From Paenibacillus sp. MAEPY2 (GTDB lineage Bacteria; Bacillota; Bacilli; Paenibacillales; Paenibacillaceae): a stretch of 64,000 nt of DNA. The stretch's first letter is position 1. Every line of letters starts with the position of its first letter. The stretch is from positions 62,001 to 126,000 of the forward strand of contig NZ_AWUK01000006.1 of the NCBI RefSeq assembly GCF_000499205.1, in the 5' to 3' direction. Under the pieces are notes generated by a model, which did no database searches, was not told where the DNA came from, and worked only from the letters and a program-made list of their open reading frames with translations. This document shows, piece after piece, positions 53,896-61,481 of the stretch. The position numbers were made by a program, and so were the translations under genes.

Positions 53896-53947
53896 AAACT
53901 TTGGTTGTTTTCTCCATAGATATCTGGAGTGCAGCCAAAGTTTTTTT
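53896..53947 (+). terminator. Terminator after the four-helix membrane protein gene
   Basis: AAACTTTGG pairs with CCAAAGTTT, inner CTCCA/TGGAG, followed by a T run. Confidence 0.9.
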
Positions 53948-54069
53948 ACATCTTATCTTAGAATCGGATCGATTAATGCACACTTAAACGTATCGCAAAT
54001 TCCTCCTTGACTGTTACGTTAGGTCATACTTGATAATGATCTCAAGCTAATAAGAAGGAGAGATTAAGG

Positions 54070-54996
54070 ATGAAAATTACCGCGTTGCGCTCAGATAAAA
54101 TCTATGAAGAGATCATCCAGGCTGCGCCCGATGAGAAATTGGAATTATACCGCGAGCGAATGATGAGTCCTTTTATGAACAAATGGAACATTCAACAGAT
54201 CCCGTTTCGATCAAGCGAGCCTCACGGCTTCGACGTGATCATGATGAATAATTTTATGAATATTGCCCCCGCCGACATAACGCCTGAGATTAGCGAGCCG
54301 CTGGCAGCCATTTCATCTGAAGCTTTTTGGCAGGAGTGCCATGAAGCTGTTCGTACGAGTCTATCCACCTTTACGGAGGATGGGATTGAACTATCCGCTT
54401 CCGAATATCTGTACACCATTTTGTTAGGGGATAAGAACAGTCCAACGTTACAGATGAATGAAGGCATATGTGGAGATGGTGGTATTCCCGGTTATATTAT
54501 TGCGAACCTGATCCCCAATAGGTATACTCTACCTCGTATGCAATCGGTGTTAGCCCATGAATGCAATCATAATGTGAGGTATCAACATATCCAGTGGAAT
54601 CCACAGATTACACTTGGAGAAATGATTATAAGCGAGGGGTTGGCGGAGAACTTTGCGACGTCCCTGTATGGAGAAGAGTTACTAGGCCCCTGGGTAGCCA
54701 AAACGGATATGGAGACATTGAATACCGTAATCAGACCAAAAATGAAAGACCAGCTGCATGTCACAGGTTTTGACCAGATTAATCCGTATCTGTACGGCGA
54801 TGAACTTGCCACACTGCAAAATTTCACGCCCGTAGGTATGCCCTACGCGGCTGGCTATGCCTGCGGTTATCACTTAATCCAATATTATCTGAACAAAACA
54901 GGTAAATCGATTACCGAAGCAACCATCACTCCGGCAAGTGTTATTCTTGCGGAAACAAAGGACTTTTGGAATGAAGACACCCTATTTCACCGTTAA
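54070..54996 (+). CDS. DUF2268-type putative zinc metalloprotease
   Basis: 308 residues, no signal peptide. The zinc motif HECNH (His163, Glu164, His167) within VLAHECNHNVRYQHI and the downstream ligand region ISEGLAENFA (Glu189/Glu193) are those of DUF2268 predicted Zn-dependent proteases. GGAG lies 9 nt before the ATG. The last 26 nt overlap the following MerR-family regulator gene, so the two are co-expressed; the regulator may control its own operon in response to a drug-like ligand. Confidence 0.85.
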   Translation: MKITALRSDKIYEEIIQAAPDEKLELYRERMMSPFMNKWNIQQIPFRSSEPHGFDVIMMNNFMNIAPADITPEISEPLAAISSEAFWQECHEAVRTSLSTFTEDGIELSASEYLYTILLGDKNSPTLQMNEGICGDGGIPGYIIANLIPNRYTLPRMQSVLAHECNHNVRYQHIQWNPQITLGEMIISEGLAENFATSLYGEELLGPWVAKTDMETLNTVIRPKMKDQLHVTGFDQINPYLYGDELATLQNFTPVGMPYAAGYACGYHLIQYYLNKTGKSITEATITPASVILAETKDFWNEDTLFHR

Positions 54997-55759
54997 AGAT
55001 ATCATTCAGATTACCGGCATCACCAAACGCGCATTACATTATTATGATAGAACGGATCTATTGAAACCGAGCAAAGTCGAGGACAACGGCTATCGGTACT
55101 ACGATCAGGAAGCACTGGGGAATCTGCAAATGATTCTGTTGTTCAAAGAAATGAATTTCTCATTGAAAGACATTGCAGCCATGATGCAACTCTCCAAAGA
55201 CGAACAAAAAGATATCCTGAGAGAGCACCGCAGTACGCTGGTTCAACGAAAACAAAAGCTCGAAACCATCATCGATCAGTTGGACGAGTATGTAGATGGA
55301 ACGGATATCTCTCATCTTAATCTGTTTGACGACTCCCCCATCCTGTCCATACAAGAACAATATGATTCCGAGGCGAAGTTTGTTTACGGAGATACCCAGA
55401 AATATCAGGAATTCGAAGCCAATGTGAGCGAGCTGTCTGCGGAAGAGCAAGGACAAGCTTACCAACAATTCTTGGTCAACATGGAGCAGGTATTTCAGGC
55501 GTTGGCGAAACATCAGGATCTGTCCCCTGCTTCTGGTGAGGTGCAAGCGTTAGTGGGAGAATGGAAGAGTAGCTTGGAGCAGTTCATGGTCTGTGACGCT
55601 GAGATTTTGAGATGTATCGCAGAAGTTTATACAACGGACCGCCGCTATGTGAGTTATTTTGATCAGTTTGGCGATGAGAATTTTTTGAGGTTTTTGTATC
55701 GAGCGATTATGGTTTATGTGGAGGGTGAGGAAGTATCAGCTGTGAAAGATGTTAGATGA
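54971..55759 (+). CDS. MerR-family regulator with TipAS-like ligand domain
   Basis: 262 residues from ATG 54971 (MKTPYFTVKD), inside the preceding gene; AAGGA lies about 9 nt upstream. N-terminal MerR helix-turn-helix and wing (YFTVKDIIQITGITKRALHY, YDRTDLLKPSKVEDNGYRYY), dimerisation coiled coil (about 78-115), then a TipAS-like helical domain (about 140-260: EQYDSEAKFVYGDTQKYQEF, RRYVSYFDQFGDENFLRFL) that in TipA and Mta binds thiopeptides or other hydrophobic compounds. It should activate a promoter with a long 19-nt spacer, probably its own. Confidence 0.92.
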   Translation: MKTPYFTVKDIIQITGITKRALHYYDRTDLLKPSKVEDNGYRYYDQEALGNLQMILLFKEMNFSLKDIAAMMQLSKDEQKDILREHRSTLVQRKQKLETIIDQLDEYVDGTDISHLNLFDDSPILSIQEQYDSEAKFVYGDTQKYQEFEANVSELSAEEQGQAYQQFLVNMEQVFQALAKHQDLSPASGEVQALVGEWKSSLEQFMVCDAEILRCIAEVYTTDRRYVSYFDQFGDENFLRFLYRAIMVYVEGEEVSAVKDVR

Positions 55760-55840
55760 CCTCCGAAAGAATGCACAGAAAAACACGGAACAATTCTAAT
55801 ATAAATTTAACGCCCCATTATATATTTGATGTATCTAACA

Positions 55841-55872
55841 TACCCATGGCTAGAGCACCTTAGCCATGGGTA
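55841..55872. repeat. 12-bp perfect inverted repeat
   Basis: TACCCATGGCTA and TAGCCATGGGTA separated by 8 nt, between converging genes; no T run follows directly on either strand, so it is either an inefficient terminator or a protein site. Confidence 0.6.
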
Positions 55873-55904
55873 GTGTATGAATATTTTAATTTCAAAAAAT
55901 GTTT

Positions 55905-56504
55905 TTATCTAAACTCACCAGCTAAATCAACTCCGTCAAATGTAGCCTTTGGATAATAATAAACAAACATAGGTAGGCCTGTGAATGAATCAGACTTATT
56001 TAAGGTAAGAAAATCCACTTTGCTAGACGATGTCTGGCTTACTGTATTGTTATAAATTTTACCTATTGCTCCAGTTTCAAAATTTACAATACCTACACAA
56101 TCAACTTTAACTTCTGCTCGGATGTTTCTTTTTATGCCAGCTGTGTCCCATGCGTCCATATAGAAATTCCAACTATTTTTACCGAATCCGTTATCATATT
56201 CTACATAACCAGTTAAAGCTAATGTTTTATTGTTACCTGTGAAAAATTTCTTTGAGACCGAAAAGACTGATAAGTCCCCTTTATTTTGAATATATGTTAT
56301 ATTATTGTTTAACAATGAGTTTTCTTTTAAATATTGTGTATCTTCGTCAGAAAATGGTTCGTTCACTTCATACTTCTCTAGTATATTTTGTATTTTTAAG
56401 GCTGTATCTTCCTCACCTGTACTTGCGTGGGCTGAATTAGTAAAAAGAATGGACATGGATATTGAAACCAAGAATAATGTCAATAACATACTGATCTTCT
56501 TCAT
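55905..56504 (-). CDS. Secreted protein of unknown function
   Basis: 199 residues. Signal peptide about 1-27 ending NSAHAS. The mature part has an acidic helical start (EEDTALKIQNILEKYEVNEP) and a beta-rich C-terminal domain (KTLALTGYVEYDNGFGKNSW, RAEVKVDCVGIVNFETGAIG). AGGAGG lies 7 nt before the ATG. AT-rich compared with the genes on either side, suggesting recent acquisition. No family recognised. Confidence 0.8.
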   Translation of the reverse strand: MKKISMLLTLFLVSISMSILFTNSAHASTGEEDTALKIQNILEKYEVNEPFSDEDTQYLKENSLLNNNITYIQNKGDLSVFSVSKKFFTGNNKTLALTGYVEYDNGFGKNSWNFYMDAWDTAGIKRNIRAEVKVDCVGIVNFETGAIGKIYNNTVSQTSSSKVDFLTLNKSDSFTGLPMFVYYYPKATFDGVDLAGEFR

Positions 56505-56545
56505 TTAAATACCTCCTAAAAATTATTATGAAAGGGGTTTCGACA

Positions 56546-56653
56546 ATGCACATTGTGTGGAATAATATACTTATTCTCGTTGTTAGCCTTCTTATCTTAG
56601 CTGGACTAGTTTCTGGCACAATCTACTTTTTCATAAAAAAAAGGTCTAAATAG
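56546..56653 (+). CDS. 35-residue hydrophobic membrane peptide
   Basis: Reads MHIVWNNILILVVSLLIL, then AGLVSGTIYFFIKKRSK: a single membrane helix with a basic tail. AAAGGGG lies 8 nt upstream of the ATG. It is divergent from the secreted-protein gene, whose start is 41 nt away. Size and layout resemble small membrane toxins of type I toxin-antitoxin systems or small membrane regulators; no sequence identity to a named family was recognised. A 12-nt element at 56714-56725 can pair with its ribosome site. Confidence 0.6.
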   Translation: MHIVWNNILILVVSLLILAGLVSGTIYFFIKKRSK

Positions 56654-56849
56654 TTCACCTCCTTATGACGAGACCACTTCCATATATTATATATAATTCA
56701 ATAAATAAACATAAAACCCTCCTTTAAAGTTTAATAATATCTAATCTTTTTATATTGATATATTTGTTGTTCGATCTCTACAATTATTAGACAGTTCCCC
56801 TATTCAAATAATATAAGTGAACTACAAAAAGTTAATTCTAAGAAAGCAA
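56654..56849. other. AT-rich region downstream of the 35-residue peptide gene
   Basis: AAACCCTCCTTT (56714-56725) can pair with AAAGGGGTTT (56531-56540), the peptide's ribosome site, in ten base pairs with two bulged bases. CACCTCCTTAT (56657-56667) is a second anti-SD element. Read on the minus strand these are SD-like sequences followed by very short frames (for example M-E-V-V-S-S then stop). No longer gene is evident; the stretch ends in a terminator. Confidence 0.4.
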
Positions 56850-56881
56850 AAAACGTACCGCTATTCCATTGGTACGCTTTT
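56850..56881. terminator. Bidirectional terminator before the helicase gene end
   Basis: AAAACGTACC pairs with GGTACGCTTTT; T-rich on both strands. Confidence 0.7.
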
Positions 56882-56964
56882 TGCTCTTTCTTCTTGGTAA
56901 ATTTTTATTTGCCAAATAAAATTTCAGATTGACTGACTTTATAACAGCTTCTTCTCGCTACTTA

Positions 56965-59406
56965 TCAATAACTTCCCCGCTCAAAATACGCATGCAACCG
57001 ATACAGACAAATCTCCTTCGTCCAGTAATACAGCAACACCTGTTCCTCTGCATCCTGCACTTCTACGTTCAGCGAGAATACGCTATCTTCAAATTGAGTC
57101 ATACTCCCCTTCGCCCCACTCCACTTGGACATCGGCATTTCGATAATCAACTTCTCAATCTCATTTGCCGTCTTCTCGTTCCATTCCCAGAGGGCAAGCT
57201 TGTCCTTATCCGAAAAGTCCTTCCGTTTCCGGTACTCCTTCTCCGTCAGATAGGTATGGAAAAACTCAGCCATTTCCCCCGGTGTCACCGGGTCCATCCA
57301 GTGCTCTTCGCCTCGCTCCAGCATGTATAGCAGCACGATCATCTTGTAGCTTTTGTTCATGATCGTCTTCTCCACATCGCGCAGCCACGCTTCATGGCGG
57401 ACGTACACCTCTGCCTCAACCGAGGATAGCAGCTCAGCCCAATAAAGAAACCCAACATATGAACCAAATTCGCTCCGATACCCGATGCTCTTGGAACGCC
57501 CCATGAGATGCAGCTCCAGATATGTCGGAATACGCCCCAGCTCTCGTTTCACATCCAGAAAATCCTGTTGCTGCTTCTCGCGGCGGGGCAGCCGTTTACG
57601 GCTTAGCTCCTGAAGCAGGTTTACCACCTGGGTCTCCAGATGAATTCCACAGTTGGCCGGAACCTCAGGCACAGCCGAATCCATTCCTTTCCCGCTTCGT
57701 TCCTCCTCACCACGCACATCCAGCAGACTCAGCTTCACATCCGCATTTCGGTAATTCCCGATCAGGTCGATAATGACACAATGCGTTTTGCCTTCCGCCA
57801 GCCGCAGCCCTCGCCCCACCTGCTGGGTAAACACAGTCAGTGATTCAGTTGGACGCACGAAGAGCAGCGTATCCACACGTGGTATATCTGTCCCTTCATT
57901 GAACAGATCCACCGTAAGCACAACCTCCAACTCACCCGCATCAAGCTGCCGGATCGCTTCCTCCCGCGACATCTCCGATGTGCGCGAATGCAGACTGAGC
58001 ACCCTCACCCCCTGACTGCGAAAATACGCAGACAAATAGTCTGCCTCCCGGATCGACGAGCAAAAACCAATCGTTCGTGTCTGCTTATGCCGCATCCAGG
58101 CCGAATAGATGTTCTCCACATGTTCCTCATGCAACTGAGCCGCTATGAGCTGTTCTTCATCATACTTGGTGCCGATCCAGCGAATCTGCGAATAATCCGT
58201 GTCATCGTATACACCGTAATATTGAAATGGAGAGAGCCATCCCTGACGAATCGCTTCGATAAAATGAATCTGGTACGCCACGTTTCCACCACAGAGCGCA
58301 CACACATCTTTGCAATCCAGTCGATCCGGGGTAGCGGTAATGCCCAGCAGGAACCTCGGCTGAAAATGCTCAATCACCGACATATACGTCTTTGCCGCCG
58401 CATGATGGAACTCATCCACCACGATCAGATCGAATGCATCTGTCGCAAAACCATCCCGATGTCGCTGCATACTCAGCGTAAAGATCGAAGCAAACACACA
58501 ATCCGCCGCTCCATCCTTCTGCTGCCCGTTGTAGATACCGTGACTGCGTTCTGGCATAATCTGCTGAAAAGACTTCTTCGCCTGAAACAAAATCTCTTCC
58601 TGTTGAGCCACAAACAGTATCCTCTGGAACCGCTGGGCGAAAAAGCCCGCCAGGTACGTTTTGCCTAGCCCGGTCGCCATAACGACCATCGCCTTATCGT
58701 ACTGCTCTTCCATCGTACCTTCCAAAGCTTCAAGCGCATCGAGCTTCGCAAACCGCGGCTGAATGGGTACAAGCGACAGCTCGGCGGCTTCTTCCTCTGT
58801 TTCCTCCGGCAGCCTCGTCCCAAATTCCGCTTCTTCCATCTCCGTGATCCGCTGAATCATCTCCGGGTTCTTCTGATGATACTTTCGGTACTCTTCTTCA
58901 TACAACGCAATCGAATCCAGGTTCACCGGTAACGTCGTCTCATGGTAAAAGCTCTGCATGAACTTATCCAAGGCCATCTGAAACGTGTACGGCTCCGCCT
59001 CCGCATTCATCGCGAGATTCCATTCATACCCCGTCTTCAGCGCCGTGAACGAAAAGTTCGACGAACCCACGATCAGCAGTCCTTCCCCATTGTCATGATC
59101 GAACAGATAAGCTTTCGGGTGAAAAGACGTGCCCATACTTCGCCACAGCCGCGCTTCAATTCGTGGATCAACCTCACAGAGGGCCCGCAAACCTTCTGGC
59201 TGTGTGATATATAGATAGTCTCCCGCGAGCATTCGTACTTCTGCCCCACGTTCTGCCGCCCGCTTCAGGTGAGGGGCCAGTAGCTTCACCCCGGACTGCA
59301 TAATAAAGGACGTCATAATATAAATCCCGGATGCATGCTGCATCCGGGTAATCAGTTCGTCTGCCAAGTTATCTGTAATAAGTTTAACGTTAAGCTTCGT
59401 CGACAT
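56965..59406 (-). CDS. PLD-nuclease / superfamily 2 helicase fusion protein
   Basis: 813 residues. The N-terminal phospholipase-D-type nuclease domain has one HKD motif, SFHPKAYLFD (His96, Lys98, Asp103), with GSSNFS at 114-119; a single HKD implies dimerisation for activity. After an acidic linker (about 185-215) come the helicase motifs: I MATGLGKT (243-250), II VVDEFHHA (DEFH 331-334), III GITATPDRLD (355-364), and V/VI NEGTDIPRV and QQVGRGLRLAEG. The C-terminal 250 residues contain a RIPTYLELHLMGRS segment related to DUF3427-type tails. Such proteins are suspected in DNA defence or repair. Its start overlaps the upstream NTP-pyrophosphohydrolase gene by 17 nt. Confidence 0.92.
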   Translation of the reverse strand: MSTKLNVKLITDNLADELITRMQHASGIYIMTSFIMQSGVKLLAPHLKRAAERGAEVRMLAGDYLYITQPEGLRALCEVDPRIEARLWRSMGTSFHPKAYLFDHDNGEGLLIVGSSNFSFTALKTGYEWNLAMNAEAEPYTFQMALDKFMQSFYHETTLPVNLDSIALYEEEYRKYHQKNPEMIQRITEMEEAEFGTRLPEETEEEAAELSLVPIQPRFAKLDALEALEGTMEEQYDKAMVVMATGLGKTYLAGFFAQRFQRILFVAQQEEILFQAKKSFQQIMPERSHGIYNGQQKDGAADCVFASIFTLSMQRHRDGFATDAFDLIVVDEFHHAAAKTYMSVIEHFQPRFLLGITATPDRLDCKDVCALCGGNVAYQIHFIEAIRQGWLSPFQYYGVYDDTDYSQIRWIGTKYDEEQLIAAQLHEEHVENIYSAWMRHKQTRTIGFCSSIREADYLSAYFRSQGVRVLSLHSRTSEMSREEAIRQLDAGELEVVLTVDLFNEGTDIPRVDTLLFVRPTESLTVFTQQVGRGLRLAEGKTHCVIIDLIGNYRNADVKLSLLDVRGEEERSGKGMDSAVPEVPANCGIHLETQVVNLLQELSRKRLPRREKQQQDFLDVKRELGRIPTYLELHLMGRSKSIGYRSEFGSYVGFLYWAELLSSVEAEVYVRHEAWLRDVEKTIMNKSYKMIVLLYMLERGEEHWMDPVTPGEMAEFFHTYLTEKEYRKRKDFSDKDKLALWEWNEKTANEIEKLIIEMPMSKWSGAKGSMTQFEDSVFSLNVEVQDAEEQVLLYYWTKEICLYRLHAYFERGSY

Positions 59407-59716
59407 CGATCAGATACACCCGTTCCTGGAATCCACCGCGCGCCTCGGCTTTGTCTGCCCGCAGCTTATCCAGCTGTGCTGCATTCGCACCATGCACCTC
59501 TGCCAGCGCCCGGATCACCTCCAGCATGTCGGCCAGTTCTTCCAACGCTTCCTGATCATTCGCAGCACTCACGTATTCTTCAGACTCTTCACTCAGCTTC
59601 GTTCGTAATTCTTGCTTATATTCCTCCGGGTCCAGAATGCGTGTGCGGCATTCCTTACCGCTGGATGTGATAATATGCGGAATCTTGTCCCGCACCAATT
59701 TGTTGTATGTAGGCAT
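59390..59716 (-). CDS. MazG-like / phosphoribosyl-ATP pyrophosphohydrolase-like protein
   Basis: 108 residues from ATG 59716 (MPTYNKLVRDKIPHII). The opening NKLVRDKIP and the all-alpha MazG signature with the metal-binding EEXXE...EXXD pattern (KLSEESEEYVSAANDQEALE, then ELADMLEVIRAL) mark a nucleoside-triphosphate pyrophosphohydrolase. It hydrolyses NTPs or modified nucleotides to monophosphate and pyrophosphate. It is coupled by 17-nt overlap to the PLD-helicase gene, so a common function in nucleotide or DNA surveillance is likely. The ribosome site AAAGGA is about 11 nt from the chosen ATG. Confidence 0.87.
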   Translation of the reverse strand: MPTYNKLVRDKIPHIITSSGKECRTRILDPEEYKQELRTKLSEESEEYVSAANDQEALEELADMLEVIRALAEVHGANAAQLDKLRADKAEARGGFQERVYLIDVDEA

Positions 59717-59846
59717 ATGGCATAACATCCTTTCTGCTGTAGAGGGCATTCAGGCTTAGCGCCAAAATCCCCCTTTTTGCCATTATTCCATTTGCCATGG
59801 GAAGGCATGGGTTGATATTTTAAAGTAGTGCAAATGATGTTGGTGC

Positions 59847-59896
59847 AATCAAAAGCCCATCTCTACTCAAAATTGAGTTAAAATGGGCTTTTGATT
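59847..59896 (-). terminator. Strong terminator after the 165-residue gene
   Basis: AATCAAAAGCCCAT pairs perfectly with ATGGGCTTTTGATT (14 bp), enclosing ACTCAA/TTGAGT; T-rich tail on both strands. Confidence 0.88.
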
Positions 59897-59945
59897 ATAC
59901 GTATTGTCCAAATTGTTGGGCATCCAACTGTGGACCAGAAGGATT

Positions 59946-60443
59946 CTATCCCAATAGTTTTGCAACGATAGAATTCGTATCCATTGTTTCTTTATCAATC
60001 TCGACCAAGCAAGTGTCATCATCCATAGCTGGTTCATAACCGATTCTAACTTTCTCAATTGCATACTTCTTCTTAATATCAAGAATATACTCTATTAACT
60101 TCTGAGCTTTTAACAATGTCTCTGAATTTTCTCCGCTGAACAACTCCTCTTCAGGAAAATTCATAACGATATCTCCAGATTCCTCATCGAATGAAAATAC
60201 AATCATCACATCGTTAAAGGTATGACCCAAGCTAAGCTCAGACAATAAAAGATCCCCTGTTCCCTTAGGAGTAAGAATCTCTTCAAAGCTCTCTATTTGC
60301 TGAAATTCAATATCGCTTTCATTATGGTTATCATAAAAATGAGAACTTTTGATCCGTTCCGCCTGAATGTTCAAATCATTCTTAATGAATTGATCTAGAT
60401 AGTTTTTGTTAAAATCAATTAAAATAATTTCTAAACTTTCCAT
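59946..60443 (-). CDS. Acidic cytoplasmic protein, possible immunity protein
   Basis: 165 residues from ATG 60443 (MESLEIIL), AGAAGG 7 nt upstream. No signal or membrane segment; strongly acidic (NHNESDIEFQQIESFEEILT, MIVFSFDEESGDIVMNFPEE). The C-terminus ends VEIDKETMDTNSIVAKLLG. It follows another small acidic gene and a toxin C-terminal remnant in the same direction, the layout of immunity genes behind polymorphic toxins. This role is inferred from context; no family recognised. Confidence 0.78.
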   Translation of the reverse strand: MESLEIILIDFNKNYLDQFIKNDLNIQAERIKSSHFYDNHNESDIEFQQIESFEEILTPKGTGDLLLSELSLGHTFNDVMIVFSFDEESGDIVMNFPEEELFSGENSETLLKAQKLIEYILDIKKKYAIEKVRIGYEPAMDDDTCLVEIDKETMDTNSIVAKLLG

Positions 60444-60490
60444 ATCCAAACCTTCTTACATCATATAATTCTTTCATTTTTCCTAGTGTT

Positions 60491-60916
60491 TTAATTCGGT
60501 ATTGTAGGTGGATATAGTTGTTTATGTTCCAAGTCAAACCATTGCTCAATATGGTTACATAACAATGGAATGTCGTGAAGCGCTTGCTCACAGATTTCAT
60601 TATATGAATCTTGAAGCACTTCCTCAAGTTCCAAATTCACCTGATATGCATCAGTTTGTTTCGCATAATATACTTCCGCAGGCTCAATAACATAATTTTG
60701 ATTTTTGGTTAAAGGACTTACATAGATCGTCCACTCAAGGTTGCCCTTAAAGTGCTGGATACAATGCTTTAATTGCTCGTAAACCTGATCAGCGTTATGG
60801 AATCTAAAATAAAAACCCACAGGTTTCTCATATATCCGATTCGGATTATACATCTCTGTTCTATTCCATTCATACGAACCTAATTTGGCCAAGGTATACG
60901 CCATAAGTTCCGGCAT
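60491..60916 (-). CDS. Likely immunity protein next to toxin remnant
   Basis: 141 residues from ATG 60916 (MPELMAYTLAKL), with AGAGG 5 nt upstream; a GTG at 60967 directly after the toxin stop is also in frame. No signal or membrane segment. Motifs: AYTLAKLGSYEWNRTEMYN, EKPVGFYFRFHNADQVYEQL, LCNHIEQWFDLEHK. It lies directly behind the toxin-like C-terminal fragment, which is where the cognate immunity gene of a polymorphic toxin is normally found. Family not recognised. Confidence 0.75.
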   Translation of the reverse strand: MPELMAYTLAKLGSYEWNRTEMYNPNRIYEKPVGFYFRFHNADQVYEQLKHCIQHFKGNLEWTIYVSPLTKNQNYVIEPAEVYYAKQTDAYQVNLELEEVLQDSYNEICEQALHDIPLLCNHIEQWFDLEHKQLYPPTIPN

Positions 60917-60968
60917 AAGCACCTCTTCTTTACTTTTCATGTAAATACTTTTTGACACTCTATCCACC

Positions 60969-61217
60969 TCACTTGAGAGTACGTTTACTTACTACAATAT
61001 CACCATTGTTCTGTCCACTCACTGTATCCATGTAATCCTTTACAGGAATGGGATCACTAGTCAGACGAGGATCATATATATATTTGCCATCAGAATATAC
61101 AGTATGGTAAACGTATGATTTCATCTCCCCATACTCTTTAACTTGGATATCCTTTAATTCTGTCCTCGATTTAATCGTGAAAATCTGCAGTATGAAGGAG
61201 CAGATAGTAAATGGCAC
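60969..61217 (-). pseudogene. C-terminal fragment of a papain-fold-like polymorphic toxin
   Basis: The recognisable part, roughly 61165 down to 60969, encodes SRTELKDIQVKEYGEMKSYV followed by YHTVYSDGKYIYDPRL and the tail GDIVVSKRTLK. The H-[ST]-V-Y-x-D-G-x-[YV]-[IV]-Y-D-P-R pattern resembles the catalytic-His half of papain/Tox-PL-type toxin domains. The catalytic Cys half, the delivery domains and a credible start are missing; upstream the sequence changes to an unrelated plus-strand gene fragment. No ribosome site at the first available start. Confidence 0.6.
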
Positions 61218-61451
61218 GGATATATTGCTGGTTATGATAAGGGGAGTTGGAATCTAGGTACGTATAACAATGTTCAGGCAAACGCAGAAAGTCATGCAAC
61301 AAATACGCAGATGGGGCCGTTTAGATTTACAAGTGTATCTTATAAAAATTCAAGTGGAGTTTGGACTGTAAATGACACAGCTCCAACCGCTAAAAGCCCT
61401 TATTCAGTCAGTAAGACCAGTAATGCAAATTTCCGAGTCTATGGGCCTTAA
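61158..61451 (+). pseudogene. 5'-truncated secreted-protein gene
   Basis: Open from after an in-frame TAA (61155-61157) to TAA 61451, without a start codon. From about 61191 it encodes YEGADSKWHGYIAGYDKGSW, AESHATNTQMGPFRFTSVSY and SPYSVSKTSNANFRVYGP: a Ser/Thr/Asn/Tyr-rich beta protein of the kind seen in exported proteins. It precedes the gene at 61482 by 30 nt in the same direction, so it was probably the first gene of that operon. Loosely reminiscent of lactococcin-972-type bacteriocins but not enough to assign. Confidence 0.55.
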
Positions 61452-61481
61452 ATTTAACTATTTATATGGAGGATAATTATA

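Noticed and set aside
61191..61451. Assignment of the truncated plus-strand gene to the lactococcin 972 bacteriocin family
   Set aside because: Only a loose resemblance in size and Ser/Thr/Tyr composition; the expected GG-x-W start and the downstream transporter genes are missing.
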